The translations under genes were made by a program, and so were the position numbers. DNA of 64,000 nt from positions 1,558,501-1,622,500 of the forward strand of contig NZ_CP047895.1 of assembly GCF_009913435.1 (NCBI RefSeq), in the 5' to 3' direction. The notes below the pieces were generated by a model that did not search any database, was not told the DNA's origin, and worked only from the letters and a program-made list of their open reading frames with translations. Below, in pieces: positions 29,142-39,780 of this stretch (positions within the stretch are counted from its first letter, which is position 1; every line of letters starts with the position of its first letter). This stretch comes from Sphingomonas changnyeongensis. GTDB lineage: Bacteria > Pseudomonadota > Alphaproteobacteria > Sphingomonadales > Sphingomonadaceae.

Positions 29142-30026
29142 ATGTCGATTCTCGTCAACAAGCACACCAAGGTCATCACCCAGGGCTTTACCGGTGCCCA
29201 GGGCACGTTCCATTCCGAACAGGCGATCGCCTATGGCGCCCAGGTCGTCGGCGGCGTGACGCCGGGCAAGGGCGGCACCACCCATATCGGCCTGCCGGTG
29301 TTCGACACCGTGCATGAAGCCGTCGCCACGACCGGAGCCGATGCCTCGGTCATCTATGTGCCGCCGCCCTTCGCCGCCGACTCGATCCTCGAGGCGATCG
29401 ACGCCGAAGTGCCACTGATCGTCTGCATCACCGAGGGCATTCCGGTGCTCGACATGGTGAAGGTGAAGCGTGCCCTGTCTGGCTCCAAGTCGCGGCTGAT
29501 CGGCCCGAACTGCCCGGGCGTGCTGACCCCCGATGAGTGCAAGATCGGCATCATGCCGGGCAACATCTTCAAAAAGGGTTCGGTGGGCGTCGTGTCGCGT
29601 TCGGGCACGCTCACCTATGAAGCGGTGTTCCAGACCTCGAACGCCGGCCTTGGCCAGACCACGGCGGTCGGCATCGGCGGCGATCCCGTCAACGGCACCA
29701 ACTTCATCGACGTGCTCGAACTGTTCCTGGCCGATGACGACACCAAGTCGATCATCATGATCGGCGAAATCGGCGGCGACGCCGAGGAGCAGGCCGCCCA
29801 GTTCCTGATCGACGAGGCCAAGCGCGGCCGCAAGAAGCCGATGGTCGGCTTCATCGCCGGGCGCACCGCGCCTCCGGGGCGGCGCATGGGCCATGCCGGC
29901 GCGATCGTGTCCGGCGGCAAGGGCGGCGCGGAAGACAAGATCGCGGCGATGGAGGCGGCGGGCATCCGCGTCAGCCCCAGCCCGGCCGAACTGGGCCAGA
30001 CCCTGCTAGAAGTGTTGAAGGGCTGA
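29142..30026 (+). CDS. sucD: Succinyl-CoA synthetase subunit alpha
   Basis: The alpha subunit binds CoA and carries the phosphohistidine in the step from succinyl-CoA to succinate with NTP formation. [21 protein letters not shown] starts at 29142 (first 20 residues cover the CoA site). [12 protein letters not shown] and the active His in MGHAGAI near 246 are present; 294 residues is normal. The beta subunit gene sucC, which usually precedes sucD, is absent here: mdh takes its place. sucA follows after 100 bp. Confidence 0.97.
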   Translation: MSILVNKHTKVITQGFTGAQGTFHSEQAIAYGAQVVGGVTPGKGGTTHIGLPVFDTVHEAVATTGADASVIYVPPPFAADSILEAIDAEVPLIVCITEGIPVLDMVKVKRALSGSKSRLIGPNCPGVLTPDECKIGIMPGNIFKKGSVGVVSRSGTLTYEAVFQTSNAGLGQTTAVGIGGDPVNGTNFIDVLELFLADDDTKSIIMIGEIGGDAEEQAAQFLIDEAKRGRKKPMVGFIAGRTAPPGRRMGHAGAIVSGGKGGAEDKIAAMEAAGIRVSPSPAELGQTLLEVLKG

Positions 30027-30055
30027 GCGAGAGCCGATTGACCCTGCATCCGTTC

Positions 30056-30078
30056 GTGCCGGCCGGTCTGGCCGGCAC
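30056..30078 (+). other. Hairpin in the sucD-sucA spacer
   Basis: A perfect 9-bp stem GTGCCGGCC (30056-30064 with 30070-30078) closes the loop GGTCT, halfway between the sucD stop and sucA start. It could stabilise or attenuate the transcript. No T tract follows. Confidence 0.55.
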
Positions 30079-30126
30079 GAGAGGGGCCGGACCGGGGCGT
30101 TTCTGGACTTTGCTCGACATGGACGG

Positions 30127-33057
30127 ATGAAGATCATGGGTTTTGAAGGCCAGTCATTCGATATCGAGGGCGTGTCGCCGTCGTTCGTCGAGGCGCTTTA
30201 CCGCCGTTATGTCGCCGATCCCGCCTCGGTCGAGGCCGGCTGGCGCGGCTTTTTCGAAGGGCTTGAAGCCAGCATCGACGGGCCGAGCTGGAAGCGCGGC
30301 AACTGGCCGCCGGCCGACACCGACGCGCTGACCGCGGCGCTCGACCCGACCCAGATGGCGGTGCCGCCCAAGGCCGATCCGCGCAAGGCGGCACCTGCCG
30401 CCGCCGCGCCGGCCGATCCGGGCGCGGTCGCCCGTGCCGCCGCCGATTCCATCCGCGCGATGATGCTGATCCGCACCTACCGGGTGCGCGGGCATCTGGC
30501 CGCCCAGCTCGACCCGCTCGGCATTCTGAAGCGCGAGCTGCCGGCCGATCTGACGCCCGAATATCACGGCTTTTCCGGTGCCGATCTCGACCGGCCCATA
30601 TATTTGGGCGGCACGCTCGGCCTCGAAACCGCGACGGTGCGCGAGCTGGTCGCGATCCTGCAGCGCAATTATTGCGGGCCGGTCGGCCTTGAATATATGC
30701 ACATCGCCGACACCGAGGAGCGGCGCTTCCTGCAGGAACGGATGGAGGGCAAGGACGCCGTCATCCAGTTCACCCCCGAGGGCAAGAAGGCGATCCTGTC
30801 GGCCGTCATCCGCGGCGAGCAGTTCGAAAAGTTCCTGGGCCGCAAATATGTCGGCACCAAGCGCTTCGGCCTTGACGGCGGCGAGGCGATGATCCCCGCG
30901 CTTGAGGCGATCATCAAATATGGCGGCCAGATGGGCGTGCGCGAGATCGTCTATGGCATGGCGCATCGCGGCCGTCTGAACGTGCTGGCCAATGTCATGG
31001 CCAAGCCGTTCCGCGTCATCTTCCACGAATTTTCCGGCGGTTCGGCCAATCCGGAGGATGTCGGCGGATCGGGCGACGTCAAATATCACCTCGGCACCTC
31101 CACCGACCGCGAGTTTGACGGGATCAGCGTGCACATGTCGCTGGTGCCCAACCCCTCGCATCTCGAGGCGGTCGATCCGGTCGTGCTCGGCAAGGTGCGC
31201 GCGACCCAGGTGGCGCGCGACGATCTGGACAAGCACAATCAGGTGCTGCCGGTGCTGATCCATGGCGATGCCGCCTTTGCCGGCCAGGGCATTGTGTGGG
31301 AATGCCTCGGCTTTTCCGGGGTGCGCGGCTACAATACCGGCGGCTGCATCCATTTCATCATCAACAACCAGATCGGCTTCACCACCAGCCCGCAATTCGC
31401 GCGCTCCTCGCCCTATCCGTCGGATGTGGCGAAGGGGGTGCAGGCACCGATCCTGCATGTGAACGGCGACGATCCCGAAGCCGTCACCTTTGCCTGCAAG
31501 ATCGCGATCGAGTTCCGCCAGCGTTTCGGCCGCGACATCGTGATCGACATGTGGTGCTATCGCCGCTTCGGCCATAACGAAGGCGACGAGCCGAGCTTCA
31601 CCCAGCCGCTGATGTATGCGCGGATCAAGGACAAGCCCGGCGTCGCCCAGGTCTATGGCGACCGGCTGCGCGGCGAGGGGGTGATCGATCCGGCCTTTGC
31701 CGACCAGACCGCATCCGCCTTCACCCAGCATCTGGAAGAAGAGTTCGAGGCTGCCAAATCCTACCGGCCCAACAAGGCCGACTGGTTTGCCGGCCGCTGG
31801 TCCGGCCTGCATTCGCCCGCGGATTCGGAAAGCGCGCGTCGCAATGTGGAAAGCGGCATCGAGCCCAAGCTGTTCGACAGCCTTGGCCGCACGCTGACCA
31901 CGGTTCCCGAGGACGTGACCATCCACAAGACGCTTGCCCGCATCATCGAGGCGAAGCGCGAGATGTTCCGCACCGGCCAGGGGTTTGACTGGGCGACCGG
32001 CGAGGCGCTGGCGTTCGGCAGCCTGGTGACCGAGGGCTATGGCGTCCGGCTGTCGGGCCAGGATTCGGGCCGCGGCACGTTCAGCCACCGCCATGCCGTC
32101 TGGGTCGATCAGCGCAGCGAGGCCAAATATGTTCCGCTGACGACGCTGCCGCACGGCCGGTTCGAGGTGCTGGATTCGCCGCTCAGCGAATATGGCGTGC
32201 TCGGCTTTGAATATGGCTATGCGCTTGCCGACCCGAAGACGCTGGTAATGTGGGAAGCCCAGTTCGGCGATTTCGCCAACGGCGCGCAGATCATGATCGA
32301 CCAGTTCATCGCCTCGGGCGAGGCCAAGTGGCTGCGCGCCAACGGCCTGGTGATGCTGCTGCCGCACGGCTATGAAGGCCAGGGTCCGGAGCACAGCTCG
32401 GCGCGGATCGAGCGCTATCTGCAGCTGTGCGCGCAGGACAATATGCAGGTCGCCAACTGCACGACGCCGGCCAATTATTTCCACATCCTGCGCCGGCAGA
32501 TGCTGCGGCCGTTCCGCAAGCCGCTCGTCATCTTCACGCCCAAGTCGCTGCTCAGGCACAAGATGGCGGTGTCGGCGGCTGAGGATTTCCAGGGCGCCAG
32601 CCATTTCATGCGGATCCTGTCGGATCCCAATGCCCCCGCCGATGCCGATGTGCGCCGGCTGGTGCTGTGTTCGGGCAAGGTCGCCTATGACCTGATGGAG
32701 GCGCGCGACGCAGCGGGCGACAAGCACACCGCCATCGTCCGCATCGAGCAGCTCTATCCGTTCCCGGGCGAGCCGCTGACCGTGCGGCTGAAGCGCATGA
32801 CCGGGCTGGAAGACGTGGTCTGGGCGCAGGAAGAACCGAAGAACAACGGCGCGTGGTTCTTTGTCGAGCCGCTGATCGAACAGTGCCTGGCCGATGCCGG
32901 GGTGGGGCCTGCCCGCGCCCGCTATGCCGGCCGCGCCGCCGCCGCGTCGCCCGCCACGGGCCTTGCGAAGCGGCACCAGAGCGAACAGGGCGCGCTGATC
33001 GCCGATGCTCTCGGCCACAGCGTGCGGGACGAAATCAAGCGCCAGAAAAAGGGCTGA
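30127..33057 (+). CDS. sucA: 2-oxoglutarate dehydrogenase E1 component
   Basis: The thiamine-diphosphate E1 subunit decarboxylates 2-oxoglutarate and passes the succinyl group to the lipoyl arm of SucB. At 976 residues it is full length. The N-terminal segment [16 protein letters not shown] is the E2-binding region. [24 protein letters not shown] and the ThDP-binding [10 protein letters not shown] lie in the middle, and [13 protein letters not shown] and the conserved EQLYPFP near the C-terminus complete the family set. ATG at 30136 is an alternative start. sucB begins 2 nt after the stop, so the genes are coupled. Confidence 0.98.
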   Translation: MKIMGFEGQSFDIEGVSPSFVEALYRRYVADPASVEAGWRGFFEGLEASIDGPSWKRGNWPPADTDALTAALDPTQMAVPPKADPRKAAPAAAAPADPGAVARAAADSIRAMMLIRTYRVRGHLAAQLDPLGILKRELPADLTPEYHGFSGADLDRPIYLGGTLGLETATVRELVAILQRNYCGPVGLEYMHIADTEERRFLQERMEGKDAVIQFTPEGKKAILSAVIRGEQFEKFLGRKYVGTKRFGLDGGEAMIPALEAIIKYGGQMGVREIVYGMAHRGRLNVLANVMAKPFRVIFHEFSGGSANPEDVGGSGDVKYHLGTSTDREFDGISVHMSLVPNPSHLEAVDPVVLGKVRATQVARDDLDKHNQVLPVLIHGDAAFAGQGIVWECLGFSGVRGYNTGGCIHFIINNQIGFTTSPQFARSSPYPSDVAKGVQAPILHVNGDDPEAVTFACKIAIEFRQRFGRDIVIDMWCYRRFGHNEGDEPSFTQPLMYARIKDKPGVAQVYGDRLRGEGVIDPAFADQTASAFTQHLEEEFEAAKSYRPNKADWFAGRWSGLHSPADSESARRNVESGIEPKLFDSLGRTLTTVPEDVTIHKTLARIIEAKREMFRTGQGFDWATGEALAFGSLVTEGYGVRLSGQDSGRGTFSHRHAVWVDQRSEAKYVPLTTLPHGRFEVLDSPLSEYGVLGFEYGYALADPKTLVMWEAQFGDFANGAQIMIDQFIASGEAKWLRANGLVMLLPHGYEGQGPEHSSARIERYLQLCAQDNMQVANCTTPANYFHILRRQMLRPFRKPLVIFTPKSLLRHKMAVSAAEDFQGASHFMRILSDPNAPADADVRRLVLCSGKVAYDLMEARDAAGDKHTAIVRIEQLYPFPGEPLTVRLKRMTGLEDVVWAQEEPKNNGAWFFVEPLIEQCLADAGVGPARARYAGRAAAASPATGLAKRHQSEQGALIADALGHSVRDEIKRQKKG

Positions 33058-33059
33058 TC

Positions 33060-34280
33060 ATGAGCGTTGAAATCAAGGTGCCGACCCTCGGCGAATCGAT
33101 CACCGAAGCGACGATCGGCGAATGGCTGAAAAAGCCCGGCGAGGCGGTGAAGGCCGATGAACCCGTGGCGTCGCTTGAAACCGACAAGGTGTCGGTCGAG
33201 GTGCCGGCCCCCGCTGACGGCGTGATGGGCGCCCATGCCGCCCAGCCGGGCGACACCGTGGCCGTCGGCGCGGTCATCGGCTATCTGGAAGCAGGTGGCG
33301 CTGCCGCCGCTCCGGCGACGCCGGCCGCTGCCCCCGCCGCCACCCCCGCCGCTGCCGCTGTGGCCGACGAACCGGCCGGCGACCTCACGCTGTCGCCGTC
33401 GGTGCGCCGCCTGGTGCTCGAACACGGGCTTGATCCGACCCAGATCCGCGGCACCGGCAAGGATGGCCGGCTGACCAAGGAAGATGTGCTCGCCGCAGCC
33501 GAGGCCGCCAAGGCCAAGGCCCCGGCGACGCCCGCCGCCGCCCCGGCGGTTGCCGCTGCCGCGCCTGCGCCCGCCGGTGCGCGCCGCGAGGAGCGGGTGC
33601 GGATGAGCCGTCTGCGCCAGACGATCGCCTCGCGCCTCAAGGAGGCGCAGAACACTGCGGCCATGCTGACGACGTTCAACGATGTCGACATGACGGCGGT
33701 GATCGAGGCGCGCGCCCGCTACAAGGACCTGTTTGAAAAGAAGCATGGCGTCCGCCTCGGCTTCATGGGCTTTTTCGTGAAGGCGGCGGTGCAGGCGCTG
33801 CGCGACGTGCCGGCGGTCAATGCCTCGATCGAGGGCGACGAGATCGTCTACCGCGACTATGTCGATGTGTCGGTGGCCGTGTCCGCGCCCAACGGGCTTG
33901 TGGTGCCGGTGATCCGCGACGCGCAGGAGATGTCGGTCGCGACGATCGAAAAGACGATCGGCGATTTCGGCAAGCGCGCCAAGGACGGCACGCTCAAGAT
34001 CGACGAGATGAAGGGCGGCACCTTCACCATTTCCAATGGCGGGGTGTTCGGCTCGCTGCTGTCGACGCCGATCATCAACCCGCCCCAGTCGGCCGTGCTC
34101 GGCCTGCACCGGATCGAGGACCGGCCGGTGGTGCGCGACGGGCAGATCGTCGTGCGGCCGATGATGTATCTGGCGCTCAGCTATGATCACCGGCTGATCG
34201 ACGGCCGCGAGGCGGTGACCTTCCTCGTCGCGCTCAAGAACGCGATCGAGGATCCGACCCGCCTGCTGATCGACCTTTAA
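33060..34280 (+). CDS. sucB: 2-oxoglutarate dehydrogenase E2 component (dihydrolipoyl succinyltransferase)
   Basis: The core succinyltransferase of the complex. The start at 33060 ([13 protein letters not shown]) opens the lipoyl domain with the lipoylated lysine in ETDKVSVEV near residue 43. An Ala/Pro linker follows, then the E1/E3-binding domain ([22 protein letters not shown] region, about 110-140), a second linker, and the catalytic domain with [11 protein letters not shown] and the active [12 protein letters not shown] near 377. It has 406 residues with one lipoyl domain, the usual form. lpd follows after 11 bp with an AAGGAG ribosome-binding site. Confidence 0.98.
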   Translation: MSVEIKVPTLGESITEATIGEWLKKPGEAVKADEPVASLETDKVSVEVPAPADGVMGAHAAQPGDTVAVGAVIGYLEAGGAAAAPATPAAAPAATPAAAAVADEPAGDLTLSPSVRRLVLEHGLDPTQIRGTGKDGRLTKEDVLAAAEAAKAKAPATPAAAPAVAAAAPAPAGARREERVRMSRLRQTIASRLKEAQNTAAMLTTFNDVDMTAVIEARARYKDLFEKKHGVRLGFMGFFVKAAVQALRDVPAVNASIEGDEIVYRDYVDVSVAVSAPNGLVVPVIRDAQEMSVATIEKTIGDFGKRAKDGTLKIDEMKGGTFTISNGGVFGSLLSTPIINPPQSAVLGLHRIEDRPVVRDGQIVVRPMMYLALSYDHRLIDGREAVTFLVALKNAIEDPTRLLIDL

Positions 34281-34291
34281 GGAGCCGCGAC

Positions 34292-35686
34292 ATGGCTGAT
34301 TATGATTATGACCTGCTGGTGATCGGTGCGGGGCCGGGCGGCTACGTCGCGGCCATCCGCGCCGCGCAGCTGGGGCTGAAGACCGCCTGTGCCGAAGGGC
34401 GCGAAACGCTGGGCGGCACCTGCCTGAATGTCGGCTGCATCCCGTCCAAGGCGCTGCTCCACGCCTCCGAACTGTTCGAGGAAGCGCATTCGGGCGCGCT
34501 GGCCAAGTTCGGCGTCAACATCGCCGGCGCGACGCTCGACCTCAGCGCGATGCACGGCGAAAAGGCCAAGGCGGTCAAGGAACTGACCGGCGGCATCGAG
34601 TTTCTGTTCAAGAAGAACAAGGTCGACTGGCTGAAGGGCTATGCCCGCTTCACCGCCGCCGACACGGTCGAGGTGGCCGGGCGCAGCGTGCGCGCGCGCA
34701 ACATCGTCATCGCCACCGGGTCGTCGGTCACCCCGCTGCCGGGCGTCACCATCGACAATGAGGTGGTCATTGATTCGACCGGCGCGCTCGCGCTGCCGCG
34801 CGTGCCCGAGCATCTGGTGGTGATCGGCGGCGGCGTGATCGGGCTGGAGCTTGGCTCGGTCTGGCGGCGGCTGGGCGCGCGGGTGACGGTGGTCGAATAT
34901 CTTGACCAGATCCTGCCCGGCTTTGACGGCGAGATCCGCAAGGAATCGGCCAAGATCTTCAAGAAGCAGGGCTTTGAGTTCCGCACCGGCACCAAGGTGA
35001 CCGGCGTGGCGGTGGATGGCGGCCGGGCGACCGTGACCGTCGAGCCGGCGGCGGGCGGCGCGGCAGAGACCATCGCGGCCGACGCCGTTCTGGTCGCCAT
35101 CGGCCGCAAGCCCAATACCGACGGGCTGGGGCTGGAGGCGGCTGGCCTCACGACCAATGCGCGCGGCCAGATCGAGATCGATCACGAGTTCCGCACCGCC
35201 GTGCCGGGCATCCGCGCGATCGGCGATGTCGTTCCCGGCCCGATGCTCGCCCACAAGGCCGAGGATGAGGGGATTGCGGTCGCCGAATATGTCGCCGGCC
35301 AGACCGGGATCATCAATCACGATGTCATCCCGTCGGTCGTCTACACCCATCCCGAAATCGCCGGGGTCGGGCTGACCGAGGAGCAGGCGCGCGAGCGCGG
35401 CGAGGTCAAGGTCGGCAAATTCCCCTTTGCCGGCAACAGCCGCGCCAAGACGAACCGCGACACCGACGGCTTCGTCAAGGTGGTGGCCGATGCGCGCACC
35501 GACCGGGTGCTGGGCGTGCACATCATCTCGTCGCTTGCCGGCACGATGATCGCCCAGGCCGCCCAGGCGATGGAGTTCGGCGCGACGAGCGAGGACATCG
35601 CCTATACCTGCCACGCTCATCCGACCCATGCCGAAGCGCTGAAGGAAGCGGCGATGGCGGTGACCGGCAAGCCGATCCACATCTGA
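34292..35686 (+). CDS. lpdA: Dihydrolipoyl dehydrogenase
   Basis: The FAD-containing E3 subunit reoxidises the dihydrolipoyl arm and reduces NAD. It has 464 residues. The FAD-binding LLVIGAGPGGYVAAIRAAQ is at about 9-27, the redox disulfide GGTCLNVGCIPSK near 46-51, the NAD-binding VVIGGGVIGLELGS near 180, IGDVVPGPMLAHKAEDEG, and the catalytic HAHPTHAEAL at the C-terminus. It is the last gene of the mdh-suc block and is followed at once by a hairpin terminator. Confidence 0.97.
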   Translation: MADYDYDLLVIGAGPGGYVAAIRAAQLGLKTACAEGRETLGGTCLNVGCIPSKALLHASELFEEAHSGALAKFGVNIAGATLDLSAMHGEKAKAVKELTGGIEFLFKKNKVDWLKGYARFTAADTVEVAGRSVRARNIVIATGSSVTPLPGVTIDNEVVIDSTGALALPRVPEHLVVIGGGVIGLELGSVWRRLGARVTVVEYLDQILPGFDGEIRKESAKIFKKQGFEFRTGTKVTGVAVDGGRATVTVEPAAGGAAETIAADAVLVAIGRKPNTDGLGLEAAGLTTNARGQIEIDHEFRTAVPGIRAIGDVVPGPMLAHKAEDEGIAVAEYVAGQTGIINHDVIPSVVYTHPEIAGVGLTEEQARERGEVKVGKFPFAGNSRAKTNRDTDGFVKVVADARTDRVLGVHIISSLAGTMIAQAAQAMEFGATSEDIAYTCHAHPTHAEALKEAAMAVTGKPIHI

Positions 35687-35694
35687 AAGTGACG

Positions 35695-35720
35695 GGCTGG
35701 GACACCTGCGTGTCCCAGCC
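35695..35720 (+). terminator. Terminator-like hairpin after lpdA
   Basis: A perfect 11-bp stem GGCTGGGACAC (35695-35705 with 35710-35720) with loop CTGC lies 8 nt after the lpdA stop. Only two T residues follow, so it is GC-strong but T-poor. It also separates lpdA from the convergent gene ending at 35743. Confidence 0.65.
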
Positions 35721-35742
35721 TTGGCCTCGGCTTCCCGGTCGC

Positions 35743-36456
35743 TCAGGCCGGGTGGCTGGAAGGGCGGCGGGACGGGGCGGCGAGCAGCAGCAGCCCGATC
35801 AGTAGGGCGGCGGCTGATGCCTCCGCAACCGCATCAAGGCCCTGTGCGCCAAACCGGCGCGCGCCGAGCACGACGCCCGCGCCAAAGCCGAGCAGCGCCG
35901 GCCCGTAAATCCCCATGTCATGGCCGGCAGGCGGCGCCAGACCGAGCAGCCGGTCCGCCAGCCCGCGCGCCAGCCCGATCAGCGCCGTGCCGGGCGCGAC
36001 GTCCAGCGCGGGGGTGCTGCGCAGCACCAGATGCACGGCCCCCATCGCCGCTGCCAGCGCCGGCATCGTTACCCCGCCAAACATCCCGGCCCAGCCGCCA
36101 ATGCCGGATGCCCCGCCATCGCCGATCAACAGCGGCAGCCGCGCCGCCGCCCAGCCGGCAAGCGCCAGCAGCGCGGCCAGCAGCACGGCGAGCGCCGGGC
36201 CGCGCACCGGCGCGGCGCGCAGCAGCACCTGGCCGCCGATCGCCCCCGCGACAAAGCCCAGCAGCAGTGCGATCCCGGTCCGGAACGTCGCGCCGTCGCC
36301 CCACACCAGCGCGGTGCCGATCCGGACGACATTGGCGTCGACCGCCGATGCGAACAGCCCGCCCAGCGAACTGAGCGCGACCGCATCGACAAAGCCGGCC
36401 AGCGCCGTCAGCGCCAGCGCGGCGGCGGGAAGATAGCCGGCGCTGCGTGTCATCAT
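35743..36456 (-). CDS. YoaK/DUF1275-like membrane protein
   Basis: The 237-residue hydrophobic protein has about six transmembrane helices and starts with a segment containing AGFVDAVALSSLGGLFASAVDANVV (positions about 21-45), the pattern of DUF1275/YoaK proteins where a conserved G-x-x-D-A is followed by G-x-F and a polar Asn. Function in the family is unknown. It ends 22 bp from the lpdA terminator hairpin and diverges from a channel-like gene, with 43 bp between starts. Confidence 0.72.
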   Translation of the reverse strand: MMTRSAGYLPAAALALTALAGFVDAVALSSLGGLFASAVDANVVRIGTALVWGDGATFRTGIALLLGFVAGAIGGQVLLRAAPVRGPALAVLLAALLALAGWAAARLPLLIGDGGASGIGGWAGMFGGVTMPALAAAMGAVHLVLRSTPALDVAPGTALIGLARGLADRLLGLAPPAGHDMGIYGPALLGFGAGVVLGARRFGAQGLDAVAEASAAALLIGLLLLAAPSRRPSSHPA

Positions 36457-36499
36457 CCCTCACTTGCAGACGAAATGGTTGCCCGCGATAGCTGGGGCG

Positions 36500-37129
36500 A
36501 TGTCGCCCGACCTGCAACCCTCGCTCGCGGTTCTGCTGCCTTCGATCGATCTTTTCGGCATCGCCGTCTTTGCCGCCTCGGGCGCGCTGGCGGCGGCGCG
36601 CCGGGGCCAGACGCTCGTCACCTTCGCCTTTTTCGCGCTGGTGACCGGCACCGGCGGCGGCACGGTGCGCGATGTGCTGATCGGCGCGCCGGTTTTCTGG
36701 GTCCATGATCCGCTGGTCGCCGGCGTCTGTCTGGGCACGGCATTGCTGATCTGGCTGACGCCCGCCGGCTGGTGGCAGGGCCGCGCGCTCGACTGGTTCG
36801 ATGCGGTGGGGCTGGCGGCTTATGCGGTGTTCGGGGCCGGCAAGGCGCTGGGTGTCGGCGTGCCGCCGGTGCCGGCGATGCTGATGGGGGTGATTTCCGC
36901 CTGTGTCGGGGGCATCATCCGCGACGTGCTGGCCGGGGAACCGTCGATCATCCTCAGGCCCGAACTCTATGTGACGGCAGCCGCGCTGGCCGCCGGGCTG
37001 TTCGTGCTGCTGATGGCGCTGGGGGTCGGCGCGCCCGTCGCCGCGCCGATCGCCGCCGCCACCGGCTTTGCCTTGAGGGCACTGGCGATTCTGAAGGGAC
37101 TGAAGCTGCCCGGCTATGGGCGCGGGTGA
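36500..37129 (+). CDS. TRIC/UPF0126 family membrane protein
   Basis: A 209-residue protein with seven hydrophobic helices arranged as two similar halves. Each half contains the glycine-rich motif of the family: GTGGGTVRDVLIG near 55-67 and CVGGIIRDVLAGE near 138-150. Homologues include YadS and prokaryotic TRIC cation channels. ATG at 36500 is preferred to the one at 36464, which would sit only 7 bp from the divergent start at 36456. Its ion selectivity cannot be read from sequence. Confidence 0.88.
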   Translation: MSPDLQPSLAVLLPSIDLFGIAVFAASGALAAARRGQTLVTFAFFALVTGTGGGTVRDVLIGAPVFWVHDPLVAGVCLGTALLIWLTPAGWWQGRALDWFDAVGLAAYAVFGAGKALGVGVPPVPAMLMGVISACVGGIIRDVLAGEPSIILRPELYVTAAALAAGLFVLLMALGVGAPVAAPIAAATGFALRALAILKGLKLPGYGRG

Positions 37130-37135
37130 GGGGGA

Positions 37136-37158
37136 GGTGGGGGAGCGGGCCGGTGCCG
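37136..37158. repeat. Solo half-arm of the long-hairpin element
   Basis: 23 bases identical to the right arm of the hairpin elements at 20983-21013 and 23604-23635 lie right after the TRIC-like gene, followed by a GACAAAACGAAACACCCC flank resembling the elements' right side. The left arm and loop are missing, so this is a truncated remnant. Confidence 0.6.
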
Positions 37159-37203
37159 CGACAAAACGAAACACCCCCGCGCCGCCTCGGGCGTAAATCC
37201 CGG

Positions 37204-37764
37204 TCAGGGTTCGCGCACCAGCCCGATCTCGCTGAACGGGCGCGGCTCGACCGGCGGGGTTTCCGGTTCGGCCAGGCTCGCCTGCCACAGGCCGACATCG
37301 ACCCAGCGCCCGTCCTTCCAGCCGACCTCGCGGTAAACCCCGGCCCGGCGGAAGCCGACCGATTCATGCAGGCCGATCGAGGCGTCATTGGGCAGGGCGA
37401 TGGCGGCGATCGCCTGGGTGAAGCGCTGGGCGCGCAGCGTGTCGATCAGCGCTTCGTAGAGCAGCCGGCCGACGCCCTGGCGGTGCAGGTCGCCCGCCAC
37501 ATAGACGGTCGTCTCGACCGCCCAACGATAGGCGCGGCGGGCGCGAAACGCCGTGGCATAGGCATAGCCGAGCACCGTGTCCTCATCGCCGCCGGTCGCG
37601 ACCAGCCAGGGGTATAAATCGCCAGCCGCCGCCATCCGCGCCGCCATCTCCTCCGCGCCGGGCGGGCTTTCCTCCATCGAGACGATGCCGGTCGCGACAT
37701 AGGGGGCGTAGATCGCCGCCAGCTGCGGGGCGTCGGCGGGGCGGGCAGGGCGGATGCGGATCAT
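37204..37764 (-). CDS. GNAT N-acetyltransferase (phosphinothricin acetyltransferase-like)
   Basis: The 186-residue protein begins MIRIRPARPADAPQLAAIY, has TGIVSMEESPPGAEEM, the acetyl-CoA-binding VYVAGDLHRQGVGRLLYEAL and the C-terminal LHESVGFRRAGVYREVGWKDG (cited by position, about 132-152), the hallmarks of the Pat/YncA branch that acetylates small amines such as phosphinothricin or methionine analogues. Its ATG overlaps the sppA stop by 3 nt, so it is read through from sppA. ATG at 37776 is an alternative start. The real substrate is unknown. Confidence 0.86.
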   Translation of the reverse strand: MIRIRPARPADAPQLAAIYAPYVATGIVSMEESPPGAEEMAARMAAAGDLYPWLVATGGDEDTVLGYAYATAFRARRAYRWAVETTVYVAGDLHRQGVGRLLYEALIDTLRAQRFTQAIAAIALPNDASIGLHESVGFRRAGVYREVGWKDGRWVDVGLWQASLAEPETPPVEPRPFSEIGLVREP

Positions 37765-39632
37765 CGGCTGAGCCATGCCCCGAACGCCGCGATCATGCCA
37801 GTGCCATCCACCGGGCGCGGCGGCTGCATGGCCGCGCATTCGAGGCAGCGGGCCTGGATCGCCGCGCCACCGGCCAGCCGCCGGGCATCGTCGAGCGCGG
37901 TCAGCGCCATCGCCTGCTGCCGGGCATGGATGCGCCCCAGAATGTCGCGCGCCGCCCCGCTGCCGCCATTTTCGCCCGCGCCGTCGTCGGCCGGGCGCAT
38001 CGCATCGGCCAGCAGCTTTTCAAACCATTCGGGCTGCTTTTCCAGATAGACGATCCCGGCCTTGCCGGCATCGATCTTCGCCCGCCGCGCGGCCTCGGCA
38101 ATCGCGGCATCCAGCCCGCCAAAGGCATCGACCAGCCCGATCTGCCGTGCCGTGCCGCCATGCCACACCCGGCCCTGGCCGATTTCATCGACCCGTGCCG
38201 GCGTCAGCCCGCGTGCCTTGGCGACCAGCGCGATGAACCGGCGATAGACGCTCTCCACCCCGGCCTGCGCCATGCGGTCAAAGGCGGGGGAGGTGCCGCC
38301 GAGCAGGTCGGGCTGGCCCGACAGGGCGGTGGTGCGTACGCCATCGGCCGACAGGCCGATCTTGGCCAGCGTCTGTTCAAAGGTCGGCAGCACGCCGAAC
38401 ACGCCGATCGACCCGGTGATCGTGTCCGGCTCGGCAAAGATGCGGTCCCCGGCGGTCGCGACCCAATAGCCGCCCGATGCCGCGACCGACCCCATCGACA
38501 CGATGACCGGCAGGCCCGCCTGCTTCGCCTCGATCAGCGCCAGCCGGATCTGTTCGGAGGCGAGCGCCGAGCCGCCGGGTGAATCGATCCGCACGACCAG
38601 CGCCTTCAGGTCGCCGCGCGCCAGCCCCTTGCGGATCGCCCGCGCGATGGTGTCGCCACCGGCGACGCCGGGGCCGTGATCGCCGTCGCGAATCTCGCCC
38701 GCGATGGTGACGATGCCGATCCGCGCATCGCCCGTGGCCGGGGGATTGGCGGCAATCCAGTCGGCGGCGTGGACCTTGCGATAGCCGCGGGTTTTCCTGT
38801 CCTCGCCCGCCAGCTCGGCAACGCGGCGGGCAAAGGCCTGGGCGTCGCCCAGCCTGTCGACCAGCCCCTGGGCGATCGCGGTGCGCGCGAAATCGCCATT
38901 GCCGACCGGATCGGCGATGGCGGCGGCAAGCTTTGCCCTGGGCCGGGCGGCGGCGATGTCACGCTGCCAGCCTTCCCACAGCGCATCGGCGAGCGTCTGG
39001 GCGGCGGTGCGCGCCTCGGGCGACATGTCGCTGCGCACATAAGGCTCGACCGCCGATTTATAGGTGCCGACGCGGTAGACATGGGCGGTCACGCCCAGCC
39101 GGTCGAGCAGCCCCTTGTAATACAGCCGTGAGCCGCCCGGCCCGGCAAAGCCCGTGCCGCCCATCGGATCGAGCCAGATCTCGCTGGCATGGGCGGCGAG
39201 CGCATAGCTGTCGTCGGAATAGACGGTCGCATAGGCCAGCACCGGCTTGCCCGATTGCTTGCGGAACCGGTCGATGGCGTCGCCCAGCGTCTGCAGCGCC
39301 ACCTGGCCGCCGCCCATGAAGCCGTCCAGCTCCAGCGTCACCGCCTTGATGCGCTTGTCGCCCGCCGCCCGGTCGAGCGCGCGGACCAGATCCGACAGCC
39401 GGTGTTCCCTCAGCCGCGCGCCACTGCCGAACGTCGCCAGCGGATCGACCGCGGCGGGCTGTTCGACCAGCACCCCGGCCAGATCGAGCGCGAGGGCCCC
39501 TTCGCCAATGCCCCGGCTGGGCGCGGAGTTGAGCGCGGCGGCCAGGGCACCGAAGAACAGCAGCATCGCCATCAGGACGAGCGCATCCTTCACCCCGACC
39601 AGAAGCCGCCAGAAACCGGCGATGAATTTCAT
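37761..39632 (-). CDS. sppA: Signal peptide peptidase SppA (67K type)
   Basis: SppA digests signal peptides left in the inner membrane. The 623-residue protein has one N-terminal transmembrane helix (about 15-35) and two tandem ClpP-like domains. The Lys of the Ser-Lys dyad lies in the first half (SRLYYKGLLDRLG near 175) and the nucleophilic Ser in the second (SMGSVAASGGYW near 375), preceded by RIDSPGGSALASEQ. The length matches the long form. It is the first gene of a two-gene unit with the acetyltransferase and diverges from groESL. Confidence 0.95.
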   Translation of the reverse strand: MKFIAGFWRLLVGVKDALVLMAMLLFFGALAAALNSAPSRGIGEGALALDLAGVLVEQPAAVDPLATFGSGARLREHRLSDLVRALDRAAGDKRIKAVTLELDGFMGGGQVALQTLGDAIDRFRKQSGKPVLAYATVYSDDSYALAAHASEIWLDPMGGTGFAGPGGSRLYYKGLLDRLGVTAHVYRVGTYKSAVEPYVRSDMSPEARTAAQTLADALWEGWQRDIAAARPRAKLAAAIADPVGNGDFARTAIAQGLVDRLGDAQAFARRVAELAGEDRKTRGYRKVHAADWIAANPPATGDARIGIVTIAGEIRDGDHGPGVAGGDTIARAIRKGLARGDLKALVVRIDSPGGSALASEQIRLALIEAKQAGLPVIVSMGSVAASGGYWVATAGDRIFAEPDTITGSIGVFGVLPTFEQTLAKIGLSADGVRTTALSGQPDLLGGTSPAFDRMAQAGVESVYRRFIALVAKARGLTPARVDEIGQGRVWHGGTARQIGLVDAFGGLDAAIAEAARRAKIDAGKAGIVYLEKQPEWFEKLLADAMRPADDGAGENGGSGAARDILGRIHARQQAMALTALDDARRLAGGAAIQARCLECAAMQPPRPVDGTGMIAAFGAWLSR

Positions 39633-39780
39633 CGAAAACGAGCCCTTCTGCTAAGCTGCCCGGACAGACTTGGCCGCGCGGCGGGTCTTTGCAAGCCTTT
39701 CCCGCGCGCGGCCTGCGGTCCATGGCCGAGCCAGTGGCGCAGGGTGGCGTCCCGCTTCATGAAAATTCTGCCAGCCGCGC

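Noticed and set aside
30154..33018. 954-codon open frame antisense to sucA
   Set aside because: Same third-position effect; low-complexity basic translation and no ribosome-binding site, against a fully conserved SucA.
32853..33059. An upstream start giving sucB about 69 extra residues
   Set aside because: The extra part overlaps sucA out of frame and is Arg-rich. The ATG at 33060 gives the canonical lipoyl-domain start.
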